Assembly (NCBI GenBank): GCA_958296045.1
Contig: CATQHT010000003.1
Span: forward strand, 569,246-633,245
DNA length: 64,000 bases
Reading direction: 5' to 3'
From: Rhodothermales bacterium
Lineage (GTDB): Bacteria > Bacteroidota > Rhodothermia > Rhodothermales > Bin80
How positions within the stretch are numbered: position 1 is the first letter of the stretch; each line of letters starts with the position of its first letter. A program made the position numbers and the translations under genes. Shown piece after piece: positions 35,923 to 43,492 of this stretch. The notes below the pieces were generated by a model. The model saw only the letters and a program-made list of their open reading frames with translations, ran no database searches and was not told the DNA's origin.

Positions 35923-36624
35923 CTACAAGTCGCCCGAGCGAGGCCTGAGCAGTATCTCCTCCACCACCGTGCGCGCGCTTAGCCGGCAGATCTCCACCAC
36001 AGCTTGGGCCACATCGGTCGCTGGCATCAACCGCTCTGGAGGTACCCCAGAACCCGCCCAGCTCGGTGTCAGCGTGGCACCTGGCAACAACGTCGTGACA
36101 CGAAGGCCACTATCCAGAGTCTCTTCGCGCACCCCGCGCGCAAGGCCCAGCAACCCATGCTTTGCGGCGCAATACGCCAAAGCACCTCGATACGCCTGTA
36201 CGGACGCTACAGATGCCATGTACAGGATGTGCCCGCTGCCGCGCTGTACCATGGGCGCTAAGAAGGCATTCGTAACAACAAAGGCACTCGTGAGGTTGAT
36301 AGCCACCTGGCGGCGAAATCCCGCCGGCGTCGTGTCCAGCGCCGTGCCGCGCTCAAATGAGCCAGCGTTGTTCATAAGGATGTCGGGTACACCATACTCG
36401 ACCAGAATACGCTGGGCCGTGTCCACGACCGCTTCGTCATCGGTAATATCACATGGGAAAGTCTGTGCTTGGGCTCCAGCTGCGCGCGCGTTTGCCGCTA
36501 CGCGCTCCAGGTTGTCTCGTGAGCGGGCCAAAAGGCACATCTGCACATCCGGCTCCATTGCAAACTTCGCGGCGATCGCCTGTCCTATCCCCTGGCTGGC
36601 CCCTGTAATAACGATCAGACTCAT
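35923..36624 (-). CDS. Short-chain dehydrogenase/reductase
   Basis: A 233-residue classical SDR. The cofactor motif is TGASQGIGQAIA at the N terminus, followed by NNAGSF, a Ser in the ILYMASVASV strand and the catalytic YRGALAYCAAKHGL (Tyr-x3-Lys), then TTLLPGATLT. The Arg after the second strand (LLARSRDNL) points to NADP(H). The substrate is unknown; FabG-like and sepiapterin-reductase-like activities are both possible. The ATG at 36624 gives the normal N terminus; an in-frame start at 36663 adds 13 residues. The divergent phosphoribosyltransferase gene starts 133 bases away. Confidence 0.87.
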   Translation of the reverse strand: MSLIVITGASQGIGQAIAAKFAMEPDVQMCLLARSRDNLERVAANARAAGAQAQTFPCDITDDEAVVDTAQRILVEYGVPDILMNNAGSFERGTALDTTPAGFRRQVAINLTSAFVVTNAFLAPMVQRGSGHILYMASVASVQAYRGALAYCAAKHGLLGLARGVREETLDSGLRVTTLLPGATLTPSWAGSGVPPERLMPATDVAQAVVEICRLSARTVVEEILLRPRSGDL

Positions 36625-36757
36625 GGTATCACTCTTGCGCTGGTTGGATCTCATTGCGCGCATTCAACGCTTAGGGGTGCATTGAGGTCGATCGACGAGA
36701 TGGTACGGATCGCCGCGGGATGGTATTTTCCAGGCACCACAAGTCATCGGTACCCGC

Positions 36758-37189
36758 ATGGAGCAGCACATTCCACACGTATCCTTTGTGGAGGTGGCCA
36801 CTGCCATTCGCCGGGCTCGTTTACCCTCCTGTGACTTCGTGCTGGGTATCGGGCGTGGAGGTACGGTCGCGGCCGCCCTCATCGCATATGAGCTGGGCGT
36901 GCCGCTGCACATGGACTGGTACAATTACCGGGATGTGCACAATCGGCCTGCGCGCGAAGCGCCACGGCTGCTGGGATCCTCTCCCCTTCCGCCAGACGCG
37001 CGGCACGTGCTTTTGGTCGATGATGTGGCCGTATCCGGCAGCACGCTGCGTGCAGCCGCCAAGCGGCTTCAGGGCTTTGAAGTCACGACGGTGGTGTTAA
37101 AAGGACGCGCAGACATCGTGCTGCTGCCTCACCTTACTACCTGTGTCCGGTGGCCGTGGCACCATTATTGCGACCTTGAGAACCCATAA
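36758..37189 (+). CDS. Phosphoribosyltransferase domain protein
   Basis: A 143-residue protein with a type I PRTase fold. The PRPP loop is HVLLVDDVAVSGSTLRAA, preceded by DFVLGIGRGGTVAAALIAY. It resembles small archaeal-type purine or xanthine-guanine PRTases in length. The substrate is not evident, and such proteins can also act in regulation. Its last 47 bases run into the region before the aldo/keto reductase start at 37200, so the two are likely on one transcript. Confidence 0.82.
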   Translation: MEQHIPHVSFVEVATAIRRARLPSCDFVLGIGRGGTVAAALIAYELGVPLHMDWYNYRDVHNRPAREAPRLLGSSPLPPDARHVLLVDDVAVSGSTLRAAAKRLQGFEVTTVVLKGRADIVLLPHLTTCVRWPWHHYCDLENP

Positions 37190-37199
37190 TCGGACAGTG

Positions 37200-38165
37200 A
37201 TGGACCGTCGATCCTTCATGCAGTGGGCGCTGTCAGCGAGCGTGCTCTTGCCTGCCGCCGCAGCCGCCGCGCGCGATCGCCACGGCGATCTGCTGCCCCA
37301 GCGCGTGCTGGGACGCACAGGCGAGTCGGTAACCATGCTCGGACTGGGTGGATGGCATCTGGGTCGCATGAATGAGCGGGATGCGGCGCAGACCATCGAG
37401 GCAGCCATAGCAGGCGGCATCCGCTTTTTTGACTCGGCGGAGTCGTACCAGGCAGGTGGCAGTGAACGCTATCTAGGTCAACTGCTGGTACCCCGGTACC
37501 GAGACGAGGTGTTGCTGATGACAAAGACTACTGCCAACAACGGCAGGGGTGCACGAAAGCACCTTGAAGCTTCTCTGCGCCGGTTGAATACGGAGCGGCT
37601 GGACCTTTGGCAGATGCATGCCATCGGGAGCCCGAAAGACGTGGACCGCAGAATGGCGAATGGAGTCTGGGATGTGATGGAGAGTGCGTTACTCGAAGGT
37701 AAGACGCGGTTTATCGGCTTTACGGGACACAGCAACCCGTCCGCACATCTGCACATGCTGGCCCAAAAGACCGGTGCCCATACATGCCAGATGCCCGTAA
37801 ATGTGGCAGACGCGAGCTACCTTTCGTTTGCGCGCCAAGTACTGCCAGAGGCTCAAAAGCAGGATGTCGGCGTCATTGCGATGAAGACTCTGGCGAATGG
37901 CGGGTTTTTCGGCGGCACCATGCACGGGCACCACGGACCCAACCCGCGCGTAGTGCCCGACAAGTTGTCGATCGAAGAGGCGCTGAATTATGCGTGGTCC
38001 ATGCCGGTGTCCACGGTGATCACCGGTCCCGACAACGTCGCACAGCTGGAGGAGAAGATTACATTGGCGCGCGCCTTTGAAGGACTCGAAGACAGCAGAC
38101 GCGAAGAACTCATTGCTCGCGTAGCGCCTATGGCTGGTCGCACGGTGGAGTTCTACAAATCCTAG
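37200..38165 (+). CDS. Aldo/keto reductase with Tat-like signal
   Basis: A 321-residue NAD(P)H-dependent TIM-barrel oxidoreductase. The N terminus MDRRSFMQWALSASVLLPAA is a twin-arginine-type signal (DRRSFM followed by a hydrophobic stretch), so export folded with cofactor is likely. Catalytic residues are present: FFDSAESYQAGGSE (Asp, Tyr), VLLMTKTT (Lys) and LWQMHAIG (His). It ends with the MPVSTVITGPDNVAQLEE phosphate-binding part. The start at 37200 is chosen because it opens the signal; an earlier start at 37143 lies inside the preceding gene. It is 5 bases upstream of the first of two secreted paralogues. Confidence 0.88.
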   Translation: MDRRSFMQWALSASVLLPAAAAAARDRHGDLLPQRVLGRTGESVTMLGLGGWHLGRMNERDAAQTIEAAIAGGIRFFDSAESYQAGGSERYLGQLLVPRYRDEVLLMTKTTANNGRGARKHLEASLRRLNTERLDLWQMHAIGSPKDVDRRMANGVWDVMESALLEGKTRFIGFTGHSNPSAHLHMLAQKTGAHTCQMPVNVADASYLSFARQVLPEAQKQDVGVIAMKTLANGGFFGGTMHGHHGPNPRVVPDKLSIEEALNYAWSMPVSTVITGPDNVAQLEEKITLARAFEGLEDSRREELIARVAPMAGRTVEFYKS

Positions 38166-38170
38166 CCGGC

Positions 38171-39283
38171 ATGCCGATGTATCGCGCCCTTATCACGCTA
38201 ACGCTGGTGCCGCTGATGGCGCTGGCTCCTTTGGCCAAAGGCCAGACATCGGCTACGCTCACCGGCACAGTGACAGATACTACGGGTTCGCCACTGGCGG
38301 ATGTCGCGGTATTCATCGCGTCGTCTACGATGGGTACGGTCACCGGACCAGATGGCCTGTTTGTACTGACCGGTGTTCCGCTCGGCACGCTGCGCCTCTT
38401 TGCGTCACGTGTGGGCTATGAGCCTGCACATGTGGACATGTTTGTTCGCAGCGCCACGGTCATCGAACACGACTTCGTACTTGCCGAGAAGGTTTACGAG
38501 CTCGGAGAGCTGACAGTTAATGCGGACAATGAGCGCTGGCGAAGGCAGCTTGCAAAGTTTACACGAATCTTTATCGGCGAAAGCCCCAACGCTCGTGAGA
38601 CGACGATTCTAAACCCAGAGGTACTGGACTTTTCGGTACGTAGAGGAGAGTTTCGGGCCCAGGCCAGTGAGCCTCTCATCATCGAGAATCTTGCGCTGGG
38701 GTACCGCATCACCTATTATCTTGCCGAATTCGTAGCCGAGCCGAACAGCTGGCGATGGGATGGCGAACCGTTGTACGAATCGCTGGAACCAGCCAGCCCC
38801 CAAGAGTCTGCGCGCTGGAATGCCAAGCGCGACTCCACCTTCTATGGGTCCTTCAGGCATTTTCTGCTGGCTGCTATCAATGATAAGTTGGAAGTGCATG
38901 GTTTCAAGATCTACCACGCGGGCCGCGGCAGCCGCTTTGCTTCCAGATCGGGATTTCCAGGTGGCACGCGCATGGAACTGAAGGTGGCAGACATTATGCG
39001 TGCGGGTGAGGCACCAGACGAGCGAATCCTTGACTTTGATGGTTTGGTGGAAGTCGTTTACACGCGCGAGGAGGAGTCAGCGGCTTATCTGCGAAGTCAG
39101 TCGCTAAGGAGGCGTGCCCGCTTTCAGACGTCACCCATCAAGCTGGATCGCGGCCCCACCATTGTGGACCTAAAAGGAGACACTTTGGACCCGTACGGCG
39201 TCACCTTTTACGGCGGCTATTTTGCATATGAACGCATTGCCGACGATGTACCCAAGGAGTATCGGCCCGGGGGTCCCAGGTAG
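38171..39283 (+). CDS. Secreted carboxypeptidase-regulatory-like domain protein, paralogue 1
   Basis: A 370-residue exported protein: signal peptide ending LAKGQ, then a CarboxypepD_reg-like beta-sandwich (ATLTGTVTDTTGSPLADVAV to about 115), then a conserved C-terminal region of unknown fold with LAKFTRIFIGESPNARETTI, ILNPEVLDF, and YFAYERIADDVPKEYRPGG at the end. This layout is common in Bacteroidota/Rhodothermota outer-membrane proteins and the function is unknown. The next gene encodes a paralogue with the same order of motifs, so they arose by tandem duplication. Confidence 0.8.
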   Translation: MPMYRALITLTLVPLMALAPLAKGQTSATLTGTVTDTTGSPLADVAVFIASSTMGTVTGPDGLFVLTGVPLGTLRLFASRVGYEPAHVDMFVRSATVIEHDFVLAEKVYELGELTVNADNERWRRQLAKFTRIFIGESPNARETTILNPEVLDFSVRRGEFRAQASEPLIIENLALGYRITYYLAEFVAEPNSWRWDGEPLYESLEPASPQESARWNAKRDSTFYGSFRHFLLAAINDKLEVHGFKIYHAGRGSRFASRSGFPGGTRMELKVADIMRAGEAPDERILDFDGLVEVVYTREEESAAYLRSQSLRRRARFQTSPIKLDRGPTIVDLKGDTLDPYGVTFYGGYFAYERIADDVPKEYRPGGPR

Positions 39284-39284
39284 G

Positions 39285-40403
39285 TTGCCACAGGCGCTCC
39301 GCATGCTGGTGGTGCTGTTGTTGTTTGCGGCAGCCGGGGTGCCACCCGGGCATTCTCAGGACCGGCATGCCCGTATTGCAGGCCAAGTCCTTGCGGCCGA
39401 TGCTGGGCATCCGCTGGGGCAGGCCCATGTCTTTGTAGCCGCCTCCATGATGGGTACGACGACCGATGCTAAGGGCCAATTTGAGTTGGCAGAGGTCCCA
39501 GCAGGTGCACACCGTCTGGTGGTCTCCATGGTGGGGTATACGCCGTTTGAGGCGGACTCCATCTTTCGTGCGGGTATGACATACGAGTTTGAGGTGGCGC
39601 TAGAGCCCACCTCCGTGCCTCTTCAGGAGATTGTTGTCAGCGCCCGCGAGGCACGACGGTTTCAGCGGCGGCTGATCAAGTTCACGCGCCTGTTTCTTAG
39701 CGAAACGCGCAACAGTGAGCTTACCACCATTCTTAATCCAGAGGTGCTGACGTTCACCTCCCGTCTGGGCCGGCTGACGGCCACCGCTTCCGCTCCGCTG
39801 ATCCTTGCGAACCGGGCCCTGGGTTACCGCTTGCAGTACTTTCTAAAAGAGTTTTCCTATGCTGGAGGCACCATCAAGTGGGACGGGGATCCTTTGTTTA
39901 TCCCACTCGAGCCCGCTGATAGCGCCGAGGCCGAGCGTTGGGAAGCTAACCGGCAGGCGGCCTTTTTAGGTTCGAAGCGGCACTTTTTCCTGTCGCTCCT
40001 TAATGACCGTACCGGCGAGGAGCAGTTCACCATCTACCGGCGATACAGGCTTGACGGTTCCAGCTCCGCATTCCTAATCGATCTGGAAACGTTGCTGCGC
40101 CGCGGCCCCACGCCCCTTGAGAAGGAGCTCACATTCAGCGGTTATCTGGAGATTGTTTATGCTGGCGACCGTGAGGATGAGTATTACCGGCGCTGGCAGC
40201 GCGTACCTCCGGGAGGGAGGCGGGATTACCAGCGCTCCTTCATTCGGCTGAACGATGGTCCTACGCTGATCGACCAAACGGGGGAAGTGATTGATCCGTA
40301 CGGCATCACCGAATACGGCTACTTCGCGTTTGAGCGACTGAGCGATCTGATGCCTAAAGAGTACCGGCCACCCGGCTGGGAGCCTTACGAATCCGAGAGA
40401 TAA
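39285..40403 (+). CDS. Secreted carboxypeptidase-regulatory-like domain protein, paralogue 2
   Basis: About 372 residues. Signal peptide QALRMLVVLLLFAAAGVPP, CarboxypepD_reg-like domain (ARIAGQVLAADAGHPLGQAHV), then LIKFTRLFLSETRNSELTTI, ILNPEVLTF and YGYFAFERLSDLMPKEYRPPG, matching paralogue 1 throughout. I place the start at TTG 39285, one base after the stop of paralogue 1, because it gives the signal peptide a positively charged end; an ATG at 39303 and upstream ATGs from 39222 are possible. The 3' end overlaps the convergent oxidoreductase gene by 19 bases. Confidence 0.78.
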   Translation: MPQALRMLVVLLLFAAAGVPPGHSQDRHARIAGQVLAADAGHPLGQAHVFVAASMMGTTTDAKGQFELAEVPAGAHRLVVSMVGYTPFEADSIFRAGMTYEFEVALEPTSVPLQEIVVSAREARRFQRRLIKFTRLFLSETRNSELTTILNPEVLTFTSRLGRLTATASAPLILANRALGYRLQYFLKEFSYAGGTIKWDGDPLFIPLEPADSAEAERWEANRQAAFLGSKRHFFLSLLNDRTGEEQFTIYRRYRLDGSSSAFLIDLETLLRRGPTPLEKELTFSGYLEIVYAGDREDEYYRRWQRVPPGGRRDYQRSFIRLNDGPTLIDQTGEVIDPYGITEYGYFAFERLSDLMPKEYRPPGWEPYESER

Positions 40404-41500
40404 ACGGTGCGCCCTTCGCGTGCCGACTCGAGCGCCGCCTCCAGGATCTCCATGGCCGTCAGGTTGATGGCTACGGAGTACAGTCCCCCAGCGGGATCAA
40501 TGCGGCCGCGCACCACCCCGGCCAGGTAGGAGAACGGGTCCGTGCTTGGTGCCAGGTCTGCCGCCACCAGCGACTGCTCCGCGGCATCACCGCGGAGGCG
40601 CATACGCACATCGGTTGCGTTATCGGCATGAAGGTATCCTTCTGTGCCGTACAATGAAAGGTCTTTGCGGTTGAATGGCCAATTCCAGGACGCCTGGATG
40701 ATACCCTGCACCTCAGGAAACGTCACTACTATCGTAGCCTCATCATCCACATCGGGATAGACGGAGGGCTTGAGGGTTTGTACTACCGCCGTCACCGAGG
40801 TTGGGCGCGCGCCATCCATCAGCCATGTGATGAGGTTGGCCCCGTAACAACCGAAGTCCATGAGTGCCCCTGCCCCGTTTGCCACGGGATCCGTCAACCA
40901 CTTGAGAAACTCCGGCCCCACCCCGATCTCCTGCGGACCTTGATGTCCGTTGCGGACGACGATCTTCCGAAGCGGGCCCAGATCACTTCTGGCTACATGA
41001 GCGAAGTGGACACTTTCATACCACGACGTTTCGTAGTTGATGAGCAGGTGAATGCCAGCGGAGTCGCCTGCCGCTTGCATGCGGCGTGCGTGATCCAAAG
41101 AGACCGCCATCGGCTTTTCGAGCATAACGTGCAGCCCGAGGCGTGCGGCATCCTGAGTGAGCTCCAGATGATCCAGGGTAGACGAAAATACCGCGACCGC
41201 ATCCACCTCCACCTCAGCGTCCATCTCCTCCATGGAGTCGTAGACGATCCCCATGTCAAAGCCATAGCGCTCGGCAAAGCGCTGCGCAAGTGCTGTATCG
41301 TGCTCGATGATGGCTACCATCTCGAGATCCGGGCGCACGGGCCGATTCAGGATCCATCCGACATGGCCGTGCACTAGGCCCGCTACCGCAATCCTGACCG
41401 GTTCCTCCTGTGCCTTTGCGTCTTCGACGCCAGCGAATATCAGTATAAGAGTCAGCAAGGGTTTCAAGGCGTGTACCGGATGATTCCTGGAGATACGCAT
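40385..41500 (-). CDS. Exported Gfo/Idh/MocA-family oxidoreductase
   Basis: A 371-residue NAD(P)-dependent oxidoreductase. The N terminus ALKPLLTLILIFAGVEDAKAQ is a signal peptide. The Rossmann domain follows (RIAVAGLVHGHVGW, IIEHD, VFSSTLDHLELTQDA), with the family motif MLEKPMAVSLDHARR (EKP) and the C-terminal domain MDFGCYGANLITWLMDG. Substrates are usually sugars or inositols. The ATG at 41500 opens the signal peptide; the frame runs further upstream into a transposase remnant, which is not part of this gene. Directly upstream begins the accessory region, so its promoter may be disrupted or replaced. Confidence 0.85.
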   Translation of the reverse strand: MRISRNHPVHALKPLLTLILIFAGVEDAKAQEEPVRIAVAGLVHGHVGWILNRPVRPDLEMVAIIEHDTALAQRFAERYGFDMGIVYDSMEEMDAEVEVDAVAVFSSTLDHLELTQDAARLGLHVMLEKPMAVSLDHARRMQAAGDSAGIHLLINYETSWYESVHFAHVARSDLGPLRKIVVRNGHQGPQEIGVGPEFLKWLTDPVANGAGALMDFGCYGANLITWLMDGARPTSVTAVVQTLKPSVYPDVDDEATIVVTFPEVQGIIQASWNWPFNRKDLSLYGTEGYLHADNATDVRMRLRGDAAEQSLVAADLAPSTDPFSYLAGVVRGRIDPAGGLYSVAINLTAMEILEAALESAREGRTVYLSDS

Positions 41501-41524
41501 TATACGTATCCGTCCGAAAGTCCG

Positions 41525-41971
41525 GTTATTTGAGCGCATTTCAGCTGATTGGTGCCGCAAGCGATTCGTTGCCTGGCACAAGGAGGCCGAGCAAGTAGCA
41601 AGACGCAACCGCGGGTACCGCCACGAGGTAGCTGCCGACGTCGTCAAGCGATCCGCGATTCTATTTGTGGAAGACCTGAAAGTTGGACGCATGACACGCG
41701 CCGGTGGCGGCCACAAGACGGGGCTGAACCGATCGATGCGCGCGCAAGGGCTGTACGAATTGATGCAGCTGTTGAAGTACAAATCCGCTTTGCTTGGCGG
41801 CAAGGTGGAGCTGGTTCCGCCGAACGACACAACGCAAAGATGCAGCGCTTACCATCACAAGCCAGAGGAAAGGCTACGCCTGGCTGACAGGAAGTATCGT
41901 TGTGCCATGTGCGGTAAGACCCAGTGCCGCGACGTTAACGCGGCGCTGAACGTGTTGTATCGGGGCCTTTG
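41525..41971 (+). pseudogene. TnpB (IS605 OrfB-type) remnant, C-terminal part
   Basis: A plus-strand frame without start reads FVAWHKEAEQVARRNRGY, VVKRSAILFVEDLKVGRM, GLYELMQLLKYKSALLGG, then TTQRCSAYHHKPEERLR and YRCAMCGKTQCRDVNAALN. This is the end of an IS605-family TnpB: the RuvC-II Glu (VEDLKV), the zinc-finger cysteines and the RuvC-III Asp (RDVNAALN). One zinc-finger cysteine is replaced (CSAY), and the N-terminal domain and RuvC-I are missing because the frame ends at the neighbouring oxidoreductase gene. It is a decayed fragment, and no TnpA or intact omega-RNA region could be recognised. Confidence 0.75.
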
Positions 41972-42011
41972 CCCTGATGGATGGGCGGCTAGCCCTCCCC
42001 CTTCGCCTATT

Positions 42012-42235
42012 AATCGACTTGACAACACCGTTTGTGTCCGTTACCTTACGGGCATGCAGGGGCCACTTGGGACCTTGGAAACGCTTCGCAGTGCCGTGCC
42101 GGAGGTGTCGGCTACGGTAGCGGCGCACCGTGATAAGAGTCGGCGTGCACTCGCGGGTATAGTGTGCGAGCAATTCCGTTTGGTCGATGCATGTGGCAAG
42201 AAGCGGCTGGTGGGCTGAATGAAGACCCTTAGGGC
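42012..42235 (+). repeat. Tandem duplication, copy 1 (promoter and 5' end of the DUF4338-IS4 transposase gene)
   Basis: This stretch is repeated 239 bases later with about 15 differences. It contains TTGACA (42019-42024), 17 bases, TACCTT (42042-42047) and an ATG at 42054, then 54 codons starting MQGPLGTLETLR. A TGC to TGA change relative to copy 2 ends the frame at 42218. It is fused in frame to the end of the TnpB remnant. Confidence 0.85.
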
Positions 42236-42250
42236 TCCCCTTCGAGTATC

Positions 42251-42474
42251 AATCGACTTGACAACCACGTTTGTGTCCGTTACCTTACGGGCATGCAGGG
42301 GCCTCTCGGGATCTTGGAAACGCTTCGCAGAGCCGTGCCGGAGGTGTCGGCTACGGTAGCGGCGCATCGTGATAAGAGTCGGCGTGCGCTCGCGGGTATG
42401 GTGTGCGAGCAATTCCGCTTGGTCGATGCACGTGGCGAGAAGCGGCTGGCGGGCTGCATGAAGGCCCTTAGGGT
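42251..42474 (+). repeat. Tandem duplication, copy 2
   Basis: Second copy of the duplicated unit, here continuing without a stop into the rest of the transposase gene. TTGACA is at 42258-42263, TACCTT at 42281-42286 and the ATG at 42293. Confidence 0.85.
42258..42292 (+). promoter_or_regulatory. Sigma-70-like promoter giving a leaderless transposase mRNA
   Basis: TTGACA, a 17-base spacer and TACCTT, with the ATG 7 bases after the -10 element. Transcription would begin at or next to the ATG, so the mRNA would have almost no leader. The same layout is present in copy 1 of the duplication (42019-42053), so two identical-strength promoters point in the same direction. Confidence 0.6.
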
Positions 42475-42500
42475 GCTGCATTCTGAAGAGCAGATTGCTT
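42293..42500 (+). pseudogene. 5' part of a DUF4338-IS4 transposase gene, interrupted by IS66
   Basis: Codons from MQGPLGILETLRRAVPEV through FRLVDARGEKRLAGCMKAL to HSEEQIA form the start of a DUF4338 domain (helical part with C-x3-F and D-A-R-G motifs). The gene is cut at 42500 by the left end of the IS66 element. Removing the element and one target copy joins this part in frame to 45536-47622. In its present state the frame runs on into the IS66 end and stops at 42556. Confidence 0.85.
42493..42500. repeat. 8-bp target-site duplication of the IS66 element, left copy (right copy 45528-45535)
   Basis: GATTGCTT directly abuts both GTAA ends of the element. The host gene regains an open frame when one copy and the element are removed, which confirms the boundaries. 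Confidence 0.95.
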
Positions 42501-42791
42501 GTAACCGTCCCGTAGACTACATTGAATGCAGGCCGTGTGGCCATCTTATGTTTTGATGGGGTTCTGCGTGGTTATGCCGTAGCCTCTGCTCCAGGCAGGT
42601 TGGGAGCATCCTCAGTCGTGACCTGACGGCTTGGATTTGCGATACCGAGCAGGTCTCTATGGGATTGCTTCAGGCATGTAGTGGTCGTCACCGGCGGGGA
42701 AGAAGTGTCCCGTAGTGTACATATTACGCTGAGGGGCTTGAGTTGCCGATATTGTTACATCGGTCAGTGAGCAGCTTAACTGGGGGATGCA

Positions 42792-43105
42792 ATGGCATCG
42801 TTACGTCGTAGTTCGGAGGACATGTTTCCGCTGGTGGCGCGTTTTTTGGTGGTGCGCAGAGTCTGAAGGCGTTGTGCCTTGGGCACGGCTTGTCGGAGCG
42901 TGGTTTTTACTACTGGCGCAAGAAGTACGCGGCATCTGTGTCTCGGGCTTCGGGCGCCTTGGTGGAGGTATCGTCACTGGAGGTACATGAGCCGGCGTTG
43001 ATAAAGGTCGAGTTTCCAGGCGGCGCGCGTCTGCGCGGGTACACGCCCGTATTGGCGGACTTTCTCGGATCGGCGTTACAGCGTGAGCGGAGCCAGTCAT
43101 GTTAG
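42792..43105 (+). pseudogene. tnpA: IS66 TnpA, read in two frames (frameshift mutation or programmed -1 shift)
   Basis: The first frame starts at ATG 42792 with MASLRRSSEDMFPLVARF and stops at a TGA after about 25 codons. The -1 frame continues with GGAQSLKALCLGHGLSERGF and YYWRKKYAA, the typical TnpA helix-turn-helix, and ends at 43105, overlapping the tnpB start. The frames meet at T-TTT-TTG, which has the X-XXY-YYZ form of a -1 slippery site in the right register; slipping there gives VARFFGGAQSL. A lost T in a seven-T run would look the same, so either reading is possible. Confidence 0.7.
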
Positions 43106-43437
43106 CATTGGGGCCGTCGCACGTGTTTCATTTTTACCGGGAGCCTACGGACATGCGCAAGGGCTTTGACGGGTTGTGCGGTCTGGTGCGCTCGGGCATG
43201 AAGCGTGATCCTTTCTTGGGCGATGTGTTCGTTTTCATCAACCGCCGTCGGACATATATCACATTTCTGGTTTGGGACCGCAGCGGCTGGGTTTTGTACT
43301 ACAAGCGCCTCGAGTCGCGGACGTTTGAGCTTCTAGAGACCGCGACGCCTTTATGGACGGAGCTCATGATGCCCTTGGACGGGGTGCAGCTTTCGACGGT
43401 ACGCTATCGACGCCGGTTTCGGGGTTCCGATTCATAA
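43099..43437 (+). CDS. tnpB: IS66 accessory protein TnpB (Orf2)
   Basis: A 112-residue protein of the IS66 Orf2 family, required with TnpC for transposition although its biochemical role is not settled. Motifs: HVFHFYREPTDMRKGFDGL, GDVFVFINRRRTYITFLVWD, GWVLYYKRLESRTFEL. The usual length is 110-120. It overlaps the end of tnpA by 7 bases, and tnpC starts 55 bases downstream. It is unrelated to the RNA-guided TnpB remnant at 41.5 kb despite the name. Confidence 0.93.
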   Translation: MLALGPSHVFHFYREPTDMRKGFDGLCGLVRSGMKRDPFLGDVFVFINRRRTYITFLVWDRSGWVLYYKRLESRTFELLETATPLWTELMMPLDGVQLSTVRYRRRFRGSDS

Positions 43438-43492
43438 GTATCTTCACATAAAATTCTCGAAACTACTTGCAAATGCCGTGAGTTAATAGGGC

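Noticed and set aside
41501-41830. N-terminal extension of the Gfo/Idh/MocA gene upstream of 41500
   Set aside because: It lies opposite the TnpB remnant; the signal peptide begins at 41500.
42012-42474. The two repeats as a CRISPR array or attachment-site pair
   Set aside because: There are only two copies of more than 220 bp, they encode protein and carry a promoter, and no spacer pattern is present.
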